Assembly: GCA_018883485.1 (NCBI GenBank)
Contig: VEQB01000068.1
Coordinates: forward strand, 1 to 9,168
Length of the DNA stretch: 9,168 bases
DNA from: Bacteroidota bacterium
GTDB lineage: Bacteria; Bacteroidota; Bacteroidia; UKL13-3
Direction of reading: 5' to 3'
The notes under the pieces: model-generated
The model's input: only the letters and a program-made list of their open reading frames with translations
Told to the model about the DNA's origin: nothing
Database searches by the model: none
In this document: positions 1 through 7,685 of the stretch, one piece after another
How positions within the stretch are numbered: position 1 is the first letter of the stretch
Layout: each line of letters opens with the position of its first letter
Made by a program: the position numbers and the translations under genes

Positions 1-120
1 GGGTTAGGTTTACCTATTGTAAAGAGTATGATAGAAAGTGGTGGAGGTAAATTATGGTTTCAAACCAAAGAGGGGGAAGGCACAACTTTTCATATTCTAT
101 TGCCGTTAAACAAGATGTAA
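1..120 (+). CDS. Sensor histidine kinase, C-terminal end (partial)
   Basis: This is the last 39 codons of a gene that begins before the window, read in frame 1 and ending at TAA 118-120. The translation starts GLGLPIVKSMIESGGGKL and continues with a WF-x7-EGTTF-x-ILLP segment. This matches the G2 box (GxGLxIVK) and the final beta strands of the histidine-kinase ATPase domain (HATPase_c), which binds ATP for autophosphorylation. The dimerisation/phospho-acceptor part, any sensor domain and the N and G1 boxes lie outside the window, so the signal and the response regulator cannot be named. The stop codon overlaps the next gene's ATG by one base (TAATG), implying a shared transcript and possible translational coupling. 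The family call is secure. Whether it is a classical or hybrid kinase is unknown, although no receiver domain follows the ATPase domain. Confidence 0.88.
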   Translation, partial: GLGLPIVKSMIESGGGKLWFQTKEGEGTTFHILLPLNKM

Positions 121-185
121 TGAATCGGGTAAATACCGCTATTTTACTTCTTATAATACTTTTATCGGCACGCGTAACGGTTGCA
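120..185 (+). other. Signal peptide coding segment of the barrel protein
   Basis: Residues 1-22 comprise a short N-region with Arg3, a hydrophobic core of Ala, Ile and Leu (residues 7-15), and a C-region ending VTVA before Gln23. Val at -3 and Ala at -1 fit signal peptidase I. No cysteine follows, so this is not a lipoprotein. The segment supports export through Sec and also supports the start at 120. Confidence 0.75.
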
Positions 186-3100
186 CAAAGACCTTTGCCA
201 GTTGTAGATAAAGTTTTGCTTCTTTCGCAAGATACTTTAAAGATTGATACCTTGCTTATAGTAAATGGAAGTGTAAAAGTGGCTGGGTATATTGCAAAAA
301 AAGATTATGAAATAGATTATTACCAAGGTTTGTTTGTTAATAAAGGAATTGCTCCAAACACCCTAATAAACATTCAATACCAAGCAGTAAACTTAGGTTT
401 AGAAAAGCGATATGCAAATAAAGATAGAAGCATTATTTTACCCGAATTAAATGCCCAAAAAAATCCTTTTGCCTATACACCCGCTGGAAGTAATTTTGAA
501 CCTATTGGCGCTAACGAAGGGCTATTGGTAAACGGAAGTATTATGCGTGGTTTAAGCATTGGTAATAATCAAAATGCTATTGTAAATTCTAATCTTAATC
601 TGCAATTAAGTGGAAAAATAAACAATGATGTAGATGTGCTTGCCGCAATTAGCGATGATAACAATCCAATCCAACCTGAGGGAAACACGCAAGAAATACA
701 AGATTTTGATCAAGTTTTTGTTCAGTTTGGCAAAGGGTTGTCTAAAGTTATAGTGGGCGATTACCTTATGAGCCGACCTCCAAATTCTTATTTTATGAAT
801 TACTATAAGAAATCGCGAGGATTGCAGTTTGAAACAGGTGCTCCCCTAAAAAAGAATAATGCACTATTGAGTTTTGGTGCTGAGGCAGCTCTATCTCGTG
901 GTAAATTTGTACGCAATTTGATTCCAGGTGTAGAAGGTAATCAAGGCCCTTATCGGCTTACTGGGCCGAATGGAGAGCTTTTTATCATTATAGTATCTGG
1001 TACCGAAGCTGTTTATTTAGATGGAGATAGGCTAACCCGTGGCGAACAGAATGACTATGTTATAGACTACAATACCGGTGAGGTAACTTTTATGGCCAAA
1101 CGTTTAATTACACAGTATTCTAGAATAGTAATCGAATTTCAATATGCAGATAGAAACTATGCCCGAACAGTGGTAGGTGGACATGCACTTTGGCAACAAA
1201 AAAACACCCAAGTTTACCTAAATTATTTTAATGAAGGAGATAATAAGAACCAGGCTTTTCAGCAGATTTTAACAGATAGTAATAAAATTGTTTTAGCCAA
1301 TGCCGGAGATGATCCAAGCAAAGCCGCAGTTTTAAATGAAGTAATGGTTTCTCCGTTTGATAATAAACGTATTCTTTACAGGAAAATAGATACTCTAGGC
1401 TTTGAAAGAGTCTATGTTTATTCGCCAAAGGCAACAAGCGATACTGTTTACTATGAGGTTAGATTTACTTATGTAGGAACAAATAAAGGAAATTATGTTC
1501 AAAGTGCCTCTGCGGCTAATGGTAGAGTTTTTTCTTGGGTACCTCCCAAAAATGGCCAATTGCAAGGCGATTTTGAAGCACTCACTTTTCTGATTGCTCC
1601 CACTCGCAAGCAAATGATAAACACGGGAGTGGTTCACCAAATTAATTCAAATCATCAGTTAAAAGCAGAGTTAAGCATGAGTGCCAACAATCAGAATTTG
1701 TTTAGTGAACTTGATAAGCAAAACAATGTGGGTTATGCCATAAAATTAGAAAGCAACAATAGTTTTAAATTGAAGGATACTTCCAAACTTTTCGAAAGTG
1801 CCATTTTCTATGAGGGGGTAGATGCAAATTTTAGATATGTTGAACGCTACAGAACAGTGGAGTTTGATAGGATTTGGAACAGACAACTTCAAAATGTTAC
1901 CGAGTTAGATACTGGAAATAGAGAGCATATTTTAAATTGGCGAATTGGGTTCAAACAGCAAGAAAAAATTAATGCATTTTATCAATTTGGCTTTTACAAT
2001 AAAGGGGAGGGAGCTTTTAAAGGAAATCGACATTTAGGTGGCGTTTTACTTAAAGATGCTAAGAATCTATTGGATGCTAAGGTAGAAATCCTAAATGGAG
2101 CGCAAATAGCACTATTTAATAGCCCAGCTTATAAAAACGAGATTCAAATTTTACAAGGGAAATATACTAGGAACATTCACAAACAATTAGTTTCTGTTCA
2201 GGGTATTGTTGAACAAAGTAGGTTTAGTAATGCTAGCGATACCTTGTTGCTAAATTCATATGCTTACAGGCAGTGGGGGCTTAATCTTAGGCCAGCAGAT
2301 ACTTTAAAATTTTCTTATTATGCAGATTACTTTTGGCGCCAAGATTTTTTACCTGTTTTGCAGAGTTTACAGCAACATACCTTAGCAAACGATTACAAAG
2401 CTGGCTTAGCAATTACGCAAAAAAATTTTAATAGATTAAGTGCCGATTTTTCGTTTCGTAATTTTCAGCTTAAAGATACTTCACTTTCTAACTTATTACC
2501 AGAGCTAACTTTTTTAAGCAGGGTTAGCTATGATTATGGCTTTTGGAAGCGCAGAATTACTGCTAACTCTTACATACAAGTTGGCTCTGGCAACGAATTA
2601 AGAAGAGATTACCAATTTTTAGAAGTACCAACAGGGCAAGGCGTTTATGTTTGGAAAGATTTTAATGAAGATGGCATTCAACAACTCAATGAATTTTTAA
2701 TTGCCTCTTTTGCTGATAAAAACCTTGCAAATTATATCAAAGTTTTTTTGCCTTCAACATCACTTATCAGCACCTATAGCTCCCAGTTTAGTCAAACTTT
2801 AAATATTAATCCCACCACACCTGGCAGAAACGAAAGAGGGGTAAAAGCATTTTTAAAACGCTTTAGCAACCAAGCTGGGCTTAGATACGAAAAGAAAACT
2901 GGGGCAGATGAATCTCTAAATTTTCGTCGGTTTTTAGAATTTGATGCTCAAGATACTAACCTTATTGCTTTAAATTCCTTACTTAGAAATACCCTTTTTT
3001 ATAATAGAAGTCATGCCATTTGGGGCATGGATTTAAATTGGAATAGAAATGTTTCAAAAACCTTACTCACCAATGGATTCGAACTGCGCGTGAGAGAAGA

Positions 3101-3617
3101 AACGGGATTAAATTTTAGGTATAATTTCAATCAAAACTGGACGTACTCACAATCGGTTATACGTGGGGAAAGATCTTTAATTTCTGATTTTTTTTCGGAA
3201 AATAATTATGCCTATAATTTTCTTGAAGTCAAGCCTAAAATTAGCTACCAGCATTTACAGAGCTGGCGATTAAGTGCTAATTATATGTATTCAGAATCTG
3301 CCAACCAACCTTTATTTGGAGAAGAGGCAGCCAATGTTAACCAATTGGGATTTGAATTTAGATATACCTTGCCCAAACTTGGCGTTGCCACTATCAATTA
3401 TAACTTTTATAAGGTATCTTATTCTGGTAACTCCAATAGTGTGTTAGCCTATGATATGCTGCAAGGTTTAAGTATTGGCAATAACCAAATCATCTCTTTT
3501 AATCTGCAACAACGCATTGGGCAAAGTCTTCAAATAAATTTTAACTACGAGGGCCGAAAAAGTGGTTCTATACCTATAATTCATGTTGGAAGAATGGAAG
3601 CCCGATATCTATTCTAA
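120..3617 (+). CDS. Large exported outer-membrane beta-barrel protein, uncharacterised family
   Basis: This encodes 1165 residues. The ATG at 120 is preferred over the in-frame ATG at 54. The earlier start would sit inside the kinase gene and put 22 polar residues in front of a signal peptide, whereas 120 begins MNR followed by a hydrophobic stretch (residues 7-15) and a likely signal peptidase I site VTVA|Q after A22. There is no lipobox cysteine. Residues about 140-350 hold signatures seen in large Bacteroidota surface proteins: GLSIGNNQ (144-151), LNLQLSGKI (159-167), PIQPEGNTQ (183-191), VIDYNTGEVTF (314-324). The rest is rich in alternating aromatic/polar strands and ends YEGRKSG then MEARYLF, a C-terminal Phe typical of BAM-inserted barrels. 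Residues 847-858 form an EF-hand-like loop. From its motifs I infer an outer-membrane barrel distantly reminiscent of SprA-type proteins. The function is unknown. It probably shares a transcript with the kinase upstream. Confidence 0.85.
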   Translation: MNRVNTAILLLIILLSARVTVAQRPLPVVDKVLLLSQDTLKIDTLLIVNGSVKVAGYIAKKDYEIDYYQGLFVNKGIAPNTLINIQYQAVNLGLEKRYANKDRSIILPELNAQKNPFAYTPAGSNFEPIGANEGLLVNGSIMRGLSIGNNQNAIVNSNLNLQLSGKINNDVDVLAAISDDNNPIQPEGNTQEIQDFDQVFVQFGKGLSKVIVGDYLMSRPPNSYFMNYYKKSRGLQFETGAPLKKNNALLSFGAEAALSRGKFVRNLIPGVEGNQGPYRLTGPNGELFIIIVSGTEAVYLDGDRLTRGEQNDYVIDYNTGEVTFMAKRLITQYSRIVIEFQYADRNYARTVVGGHALWQQKNTQVYLNYFNEGDNKNQAFQQILTDSNKIVLANAGDDPSKAAVLNEVMVSPFDNKRILYRKIDTLGFERVYVYSPKATSDTVYYEVRFTYVGTNKGNYVQSASAANGRVFSWVPPKNGQLQGDFEALTFLIAPTRKQMINTGVVHQINSNHQLKAELSMSANNQNLFSELDKQNNVGYAIKLESNNSFKLKDTSKLFESAIFYEGVDANFRYVERYRTVEFDRIWNRQLQNVTELDTGNREHILNWRIGFKQQEKINAFYQFGFYNKGEGAFKGNRHLGGVLLKDAKNLLDAKVEILNGAQIALFNSPAYKNEIQILQGKYTRNIHKQLVSVQGIVEQSRFSNASDTLLLNSYAYRQWGLNLRPADTLKFSYYADYFWRQDFLPVLQSLQQHTLANDYKAGLAITQKNFNRLSADFSFRNFQLKDTSLSNLLPELTFLSRVSYDYGFWKRRITANSYIQVGSGNELRRDYQFLEVPTGQGVYVWKDFNEDGIQQLNEFLIASFADKNLANYIKVFLPSTSLISTYSSQFSQTLNINPTTPGRNERGVKAFLKRFSNQAGLRYEKKTGADESLNFRRFLEFDAQDTNLIALNSLLRNTLFYNRSHAIWGMDLNWNRNVSKTLLTNGFELRVREETGLNFRYNFNQNWTYSQSVIRGERSLISDFFSENNYAYNFLEVKPKISYQHLQSWRLSANYMYSESANQPLFGEEAANVNQLGFEFRYTLPKLGVATINYNFYKVSYSGNSNSVLAYDMLQGLSIGNNQIISFNLQQRIGQSLQINFNYEGRKSGSIPIIHVGRMEARYLF
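2658..2693 (+). other. EF-hand/dockerin-like calcium-binding loop in the barrel protein
   Basis: Residues 847-858 read DFNEDGIQQLNE. Positions 1, 3 and 5 are D, N and D, position 6 is G, and position 12 is E, which are the ligands and glycine of a canonical 12-residue EF-hand loop. The loop lies in a GVYVWKDFNEDG context between predicted strands, so calcium may stabilise an extracellular turn or linker. The match is by pattern only. Position 8 is Gln rather than the usual Ile/Leu/Val, and no flanking helix pair is obvious, so a lone non-EF-hand calcium turn is as likely. Confidence 0.5.
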
Positions 3618-3648
3618 ATATTTTTTAACTTCCCGAAATTTTTAAATT

Positions 3649-4710
3649 ATGTCTGATATTCTAAAAACCCAAAAAACTGTTGATCTTATCATACGTCTTG
3701 GTTTATTGTTTGGATTATTGTACTGGTGTTTCCTATTAATTGCACCTTTTTTATTACCATTCTTATGGGCCATAATTATTGCTATAGCATTGCATCCTTT
3801 ACATGAGTTAATGAGTATTAAATTTAGATTTGGACGTAAATTGGCAGCTATCGTATTAACTGTGGTTCTGGTGGTTGGAATTATATTTCCAGCTTATGAG
3901 TTTTTTGCAACTGTTACTAGCCTTATCATTCAATTAAAAGCAAATTTTGAATCTGGAGCTTTTCACCTTCCCGAAATGCAAGACCAAATGCGCAAATTGC
4001 CTTTGGTTGGCGGGCAAATAGAAACTATCATGACAGATATCAATATCAACTTAAAAGATTTTCTTATAGAGCATAAAGATACCATTCTTCATTTGTTTCA
4101 AAAGTTGGCAGCTATTGCCGTAAACACGGGTATAAGTTTATTCATGGTTATTGTGGCTATGATTCTTGCTGGCGTTTTGCTGGCATTTGATGGCTTGGAA
4201 GATTGGAGCAAGCGTTTGTTTAATAGAATAATTGGACCTAAAGGTTTTGTTTATGCAGAGTTAAGTGCAAGTACAATTCGCAACGTGGTTAAAGGTGTTT
4301 TAGGAGTGGCCGTTATTCAAACTATTTTAGCTGGCATAGGTCTAAGTTTAGCTGGAATTCCTCATGCTCCTTTATGGACAATTGTAGTACTTATCTTAAC
4401 CATTGTTCAGGTGGGGCCTTTATTGGTTTTGGCTGGTGCAAGTATTTTTCTATTTATGCATGAAAGTACTACCGTTGCTGGTCTCTGGACAGGCTATTAT
4501 GTTATTGTAACTTTGGTAGACAATGTTTTAAAGCCAATTCTTCTTGGTAAATCAGCTCAAGTACCAACCCTGGTTATCTTTTTGGGCGTGGTAGGAGGCT
4601 TTATAATGTCGGGCTTTATTGGGTTGTTTACCGGTGCTATTGTGCTAAGCATTGGGTACACCCTTGCCGCCAAATGGATGGATGAAACAACAGAAGAATC
4701 TGTAAGTTAA
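3649..4710 (+). CDS. AI-2E family (PerM/YdiK-type) membrane transporter
   Basis: This is a 353-residue polytopic inner-membrane protein of the AI-2E transporter family (formerly UPF0118), a usual length for it. Hydrophobic segments lie at about residues 15-50, 64-85, 150-180, 213-236, 240-270, 276-291 and 305-342. A large soluble loop (about 90-150) lies between the early and later helices, as in the family. Signatures are LLPFLWA (35-41), GIPHAPLW (236-243), the DNVLKPILLG motif (291-300), and the glycine-rich stretch that follows it. Family members have been linked to autoinducer-2 or other small-molecule export and to Na+/H+ antiport, so the substrate cannot be assigned here. It lies 31 bases after the barrel gene with no hairpin between, so co-transcription is plausible. 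Its TAA overlaps the convergent leuS stop. No Shine-Dalgarno sequence is visible. Confidence 0.9.
   Translation: MSDILKTQKTVDLIIRLGLLFGLLYWCFLLIAPFLLPFLWAIIIAIALHPLHELMSIKFRFGRKLAAIVLTVVLVVGIIFPAYEFFATVTSLIIQLKANFESGAFHLPEMQDQMRKLPLVGGQIETIMTDININLKDFLIEHKDTILHLFQKLAAIAVNTGISLFMVIVAMILAGVLLAFDGLEDWSKRLFNRIIGPKGFVYAELSASTIRNVVKGVLGVAVIQTILAGIGLSLAGIPHAPLWTIVVLILTIVQVGPLLVLAGASIFLFMHESTTVAGLWTGYYVIVTLVDNVLKPILLGKSAQVPTLVIFLGVVGGFIMSGFIGLFTGAIVLSIGYTLAAKWMDETTEESVS
4707..4710. other. Shared convergent stop codons (TTAA)
   Basis: The palindrome TTAA contains the TAA stop of the AI-2E gene (4708-4710, plus strand) and the TAA stop of leuS (4707-4709 read on the minus strand). The genes therefore overlap tail to tail by four bases. 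There is no intergenic space for a terminator, and any terminator for either transcript must lie inside the opposing gene. Confidence 0.9.
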
Positions 4711-5090
4711 ATTACTAGATTAATTATTTTACCTTTAACAAAAACTATCTTCTTGGGTTGTTTTCCTTCCAACCATTTTAAAATTGTTTCATCGGCCAAT
4801 ACTACTTTTTCAATTTCTTTTTGATCCAAATCTAAGGCAAACTCAATGTTGGTTCTGTGTTTACCATTGATGGAAACAGGATAACTAAAACTATCTTCTA
4901 TTAAATAGGCAGCATTAAATTCTGGGAACTTAGCCTTGGTAATAGAACTAGTTTCGCCTATAGCTTGCCAGAGTTCTTCTGCAATATGAGGAGCATATGG
5001 AGATAAAATGATTAATAGTTCTTTGAGTATAGCTTGTTTATGACAATTTAATTCTCCTAACTCATTTACACAAATCATAAAGGTACTCAC
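4707..5090 (-). CDS. leuS: Leucyl-tRNA synthetase, C-terminal fragment (separated by frameshift)
   Basis: This frame carries the last 127 codons of leuS. It can open at GTG (5090-5088), but it is really the continuation of the upstream frame. The segment MICVNELGEL followed by LSPYAPHIAEELW is the anticodon-binding helical bundle of class I LeuRS. The end (PVSINGKHRTNIEFALDL, then a short run to KGKIINLVI) is the small C-terminal domain that contacts the tRNA elbow. It has no catalytic residues and could not aminoacylate alone. Its first bases overlap the stop of the larger frame (GTGA, 5090-5087), which resembles coupled genes. However, residues normally encoded across the junction (FSFNTSVS) are recovered exactly by inserting one T, so I read both frames as one gene of about 966 residues. 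Confidence 0.9.
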   Translation of the reverse strand: MSTFMICVNELGELNCHKQAILKELLIILSPYAPHIAEELWQAIGETSSITKAKFPEFNAAYLIEDSFSYPVSINGKHRTNIEFALDLDQKEIEKVVLADETILKWLEGKQPKKIVFVKGKIINLVI

Positions 5091-7606
5091 AGAAGTATTA
5101 AAGAAAAATTCTCTATATCTTCTGCCACCTTTTTAATCGTTTTATGAAGTATTTTTAACTCGGCCTTATTAGGTGCTTCTTGGTTCAAACAAAAATTCCC
5201 TTCTTTATCATAAAACAGTTTCCAAAGTTTTTTAAGGAACCTGTGTACTCCTTCAATCCCTTGGGTATTCCAAGGTTTACTTTGCTCTATTGGGCCTAAA
5301 AACATTTCATACAAGCGCAAAGTATCTGCACCATATTGGGCAATAATATCGTCTGGAGTTACCACATTCCATTTAGACTTGCTCATCTTTTCAACTTCCC
5401 AGGAGCAATGGTAATTGCCATTTTCTAAAACAAATAAAGCATTGTTTAAATCGTCTCTCCATTGTTTAAACAACGTTAAATTTAATACTTCATCTTTAAC
5501 AATATTTACATCTACATTTAGCTTCACTACCATTATTTTGGTAAAGTCTAAACGAGCTTTTTGATTGTTTTGCTTGTTAAATTCCTGAAATAATACAGGC
5601 AGATTTTTGATATTTTCATTTTCATCTAAGAAACCTCTTGAAGCAAAAAAGCTAAGTTCTTTTTTATCTCCTTCAAAACAATCAATGCGGTAAACGAAGT
5701 TACTTCTGCCTTGTATCATACCTTGATTGATTAACTTCTTTGCTGGCTCAACCTCGGGAATAAAACCTAAATCGAATAAGAACTTTGTCCAAAATCTAAC
5801 ATATAATAAGTGGCCAGTTGCATGCTCATTGCCGCCCATGTATAAGTCTACTTGCTTCCAATAACTTACTGCATTTGGCGAAACCAAAGCATCATCATTC
5901 TTATTGTCCATGTAACGCAAGAAGTACCAAGAACTTCCTGCCCAACCTGGCATTGTGCTTAGTTCGTAATCGTATAGGCCTTTATATTTCCAATTGCTTG
6001 CTCTCCCAAGAGGCGGTTCTCCATTCTCTGTTGGCAAAAATTTATCTACTTCTGGCAGAATAACGGGTAAGTCTTTTTCCTCAACTGGATAAGGAATCCC
6101 CTCTTTATAATAGATAGGAATGGGTTCACCCCAATAACGCTGTCTTCCAAAAATAGCATCTCTTAAGCGATAATTGGTTTTACCTTTCCCAATGCCTCTT
6201 TCTTCAACTTCTTGAATAGCGCGTTTGATGGCTTTTTTAACTCCAAGCCCATTTAGGAAACCAGAATTAATGCAATTACCCTCTTTGCCATCGTAACTGC
6301 TCTCCTGATAATTATGCCTTTCACTCCCTTCAATTACTTGTAGTATAGGTAGATTAAAATATTTAGCAAATGCATGATCTCGGCTATCATGCGCTGGTAC
6401 GCCCATTACGGCGCCAGTACCGTAACCACCCAACACATAATCTGCTACCCAAATAGGCACTTCATTCCCTGTGAAAGGATGCACAGCATACGAACCTGTA
6501 AATACGCCACTAATTCGTTTCACATCGCTTTGTCTATCTCTTTCACTTCTGTTTTTAGCCAAATTTACATAGGCCATTACTTCATCAATATGTGATGCAT
6601 CTACCAATTGGTCTAACATTTCGTGTTCTGGTGCAATAGCCAAAAAGCTAACGCCAAATAAGGTGTCGGGCCTTGTTGTAAATACTTCAATAGAAAATTT
6701 ATGGTCTTGCACTTCAAACAATACACTTGCACCTTGAGATTTTCCAATCCAATTGCGCTGACTTTCTTTAATGCTTTCCGACCAGTTTAATTCATCCAAG
6801 CCACTTAATAAACGGTCGGCATAAGCAGTTATTCTAAGACTCCATTGGTTCATTAATTTACGTTCCACAGGATAGCCGCCACGTTCACTAACGCCGTCTT
6901 TAATCTCATCGTTACTTAAAACGGTTCCAAGGGCCGGACACCAATTTACATAGGCTTCACTTAAGTAGGCAAGCCTAAATCCAAGGAGAATTTTTTGTTG
7001 GTTAGCTTCACTAAAGTTATTCCATTGGGCAGCCGTAAAAGCTGGAAAATCAAATTCCATTCCGCCAGTTAAAATAGTATCATCACTGCCTTTGAAGCCT
7101 TCGGTTTCGAAAAGATGAACCAGTGTGCTTATAGGTTCGGCCTTATTTAAAATAGGGTTGAACCAACTGTTGAATAATTGAATAAAAATCCATTGTGTCC
7201 ATTTGTAATAACTAGGGTCGGAGGTGCGCACTTCACGGCTCCAATCATAGCAAAATCCAATTTGATTGAGTTGCTCGCGGTAACGCTGTAAATTCTTTTC
7301 GGTAGTGATAGCTGGATGCTGCCCAGTTTGTATGGCATATTGTTCAGCAGGCAAACCAAAGGCATCATAACCCATAGGATGCAGCACATTAAATCCTTTT
7401 AAGGTCTTAAATCTTGCATAAATATCTGTGGCAATATAGCCCAATGGATGCCCTACATGCAGGCCGGCACCGCTAGGGTATGGAAACATATCTAAAACAT
7501 AATACTTTGGTTTTGAAGCATCTTCTCTAACTTCATATACCTTGTTTTCATTCCAATAGGCTTGCCATTTTGGTTCAATTTCTTGATGCTTATATTCTTT
7601 GCTCAT
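5087..7606 (-). CDS. leuS: Leucyl-tRNA synthetase (LeuRS), main part, frameshifted near its C-terminus
   Basis: LeuRS attaches leucine to tRNA-Leu in the cytoplasm. The start ATG at 7606 opens MSKEYKHQEIEPKWQAYW, as expected for the family. Class I motifs are present: HIGH-type HVGH at 50-53 and KMSKS at 740-744. The CP1 editing domain shows TTRPDTLFG (310-318) and GTGAVMGVPAHDSRD (396-410). VNWCP (220-224) is retained, but the usual later zinc-binding cysteine pair is replaced by SERGG (240-244). There are extra segments around 145-205 and between QGMIQG and KMSKS (about 634-740), which I believe are usual for Bacteroidota and help explain a total length near 966 instead of about 860. The frame runs into TGA just after IENFS, inside the anticodon-binding domain, and the missing end continues in another frame. 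Transcription likely starts from a TAnnTTTG promoter about 30 bases upstream. Confidence 0.96.
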   Translation of the reverse strand: MSKEYKHQEIEPKWQAYWNENKVYEVREDASKPKYYVLDMFPYPSGAGLHVGHPLGYIATDIYARFKTLKGFNVLHPMGYDAFGLPAEQYAIQTGQHPAITTEKNLQRYREQLNQIGFCYDWSREVRTSDPSYYKWTQWIFIQLFNSWFNPILNKAEPISTLVHLFETEGFKGSDDTILTGGMEFDFPAFTAAQWNNFSEANQQKILLGFRLAYLSEAYVNWCPALGTVLSNDEIKDGVSERGGYPVERKLMNQWSLRITAYADRLLSGLDELNWSESIKESQRNWIGKSQGASVLFEVQDHKFSIEVFTTRPDTLFGVSFLAIAPEHEMLDQLVDASHIDEVMAYVNLAKNRSERDRQSDVKRISGVFTGSYAVHPFTGNEVPIWVADYVLGGYGTGAVMGVPAHDSRDHAFAKYFNLPILQVIEGSERHNYQESSYDGKEGNCINSGFLNGLGVKKAIKRAIQEVEERGIGKGKTNYRLRDAIFGRQRYWGEPIPIYYKEGIPYPVEEKDLPVILPEVDKFLPTENGEPPLGRASNWKYKGLYDYELSTMPGWAGSSWYFLRYMDNKNDDALVSPNAVSYWKQVDLYMGGNEHATGHLLYVRFWTKFLFDLGFIPEVEPAKKLINQGMIQGRSNFVYRIDCFEGDKKELSFFASRGFLDENENIKNLPVLFQEFNKQNNQKARLDFTKIMVVKLNVDVNIVKDEVLNLTLFKQWRDDLNNALFVLENGNYHCSWEVEKMSKSKWNVVTPDDIIAQYGADTLRLYEMFLGPIEQSKPWNTQGIEGVHRFLKKLWKLFYDKEGNFCLNQEAPNKAELKILHKTIKKVAEDIENFSLILL
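5100..5102 (-). other. leuS: Probable single-base deletion (frameshift site) in leuS
   Basis: On the coding strand the frame reads I-E-N-F-S and then L-I-L-L-stop. Adding one T to the TTT run at 5102-5100 gives I-E-N-F-S-F-N-T-S-V-S-T-F-M-I-C, the conserved LeuRS sequence at this point, and flows directly into the downstream frame. The site lies beside a T5 run (5108-5104), so a homopolymer miscall is the simplest cause. No canonical X-XXY-YYZ slippery heptamer is in register here. A real mutation cannot be excluded, but leuS is normally essential. Confidence 0.85.
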
Positions 7607-7636
7607 GCGTTGCTTGGGTCAAAATTAAATAGTCTG

Positions 7637-7668
7637 CAAAAATAGACGGCAGGCCAGCCTTTTCCAAA
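7637..7668 (-). promoter_or_regulatory. leuS promoter, Bacteroidota type
   Basis: Read on the minus strand, TTTG (7668-7665) is followed after 20 bases by TATTTTTG (7644-7637). This matches the known Bacteroidota consensus of a -33 TTTG and a -7 TAnnTTTG with a spacer of about 19-21. Transcription would begin near 7630 and leave a leader of roughly 25 bases before the leuS ATG. The leader is too short for a T-box or other leucine-sensing leader, so no attenuation is apparent. Confidence 0.7.
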
Positions 7669-7685
7669 GTGTGGGTTAAATAAAC

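Noticed and set aside
54..119. Earlier ATG start for the large barrel protein
   Set aside because: It would overlap the kinase ATPase domain by 66 bases and place 22 polar residues ahead of a clear signal peptide. The start at 120 explains both.
1228..1640. Minus-strand reading frames inside the barrel gene
   Set aside because: They lie wholly within a well-supported gene, overlap each other, and show no recognisable domain.
3618..3648. Separate promoter or terminator between the barrel gene and the AI-2E gene
   Set aside because: TATTTTTT at 3619-3626 lacks the final G of the -7 consensus and has no TTTG at the right distance. No inverted repeat is present in the 31 bases.
5087..5090. The two leuS frames as separate genes coupled by a GTGA overlap, as a naturally split LeuRS
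   Set aside because: The GTG falls inside the conserved FNTSVS stretch, restoring one base recreates the whole conserved segment, and the larger frame ends abruptly within a helix. The split LeuRS I know of (Aquifex) is divided elsewhere, in the editing region.
5099..5115. Programmed -1 ribosomal frameshifting in leuS
   Set aside because: The in-frame codons AAT TTT TCT TTA do not form an X-XXY-YYZ slippery site, and I see no strong stem immediately downstream. A missing base in a homopolymer run is simpler.
5818..7389. Reading frames inside leuS (plus strand 5818-6063 and 6374-6595, minus strand 7147-7389)
   Set aside because: They are shadows of the conserved LeuRS coding sequence, with no family resemblance or initiation signals.
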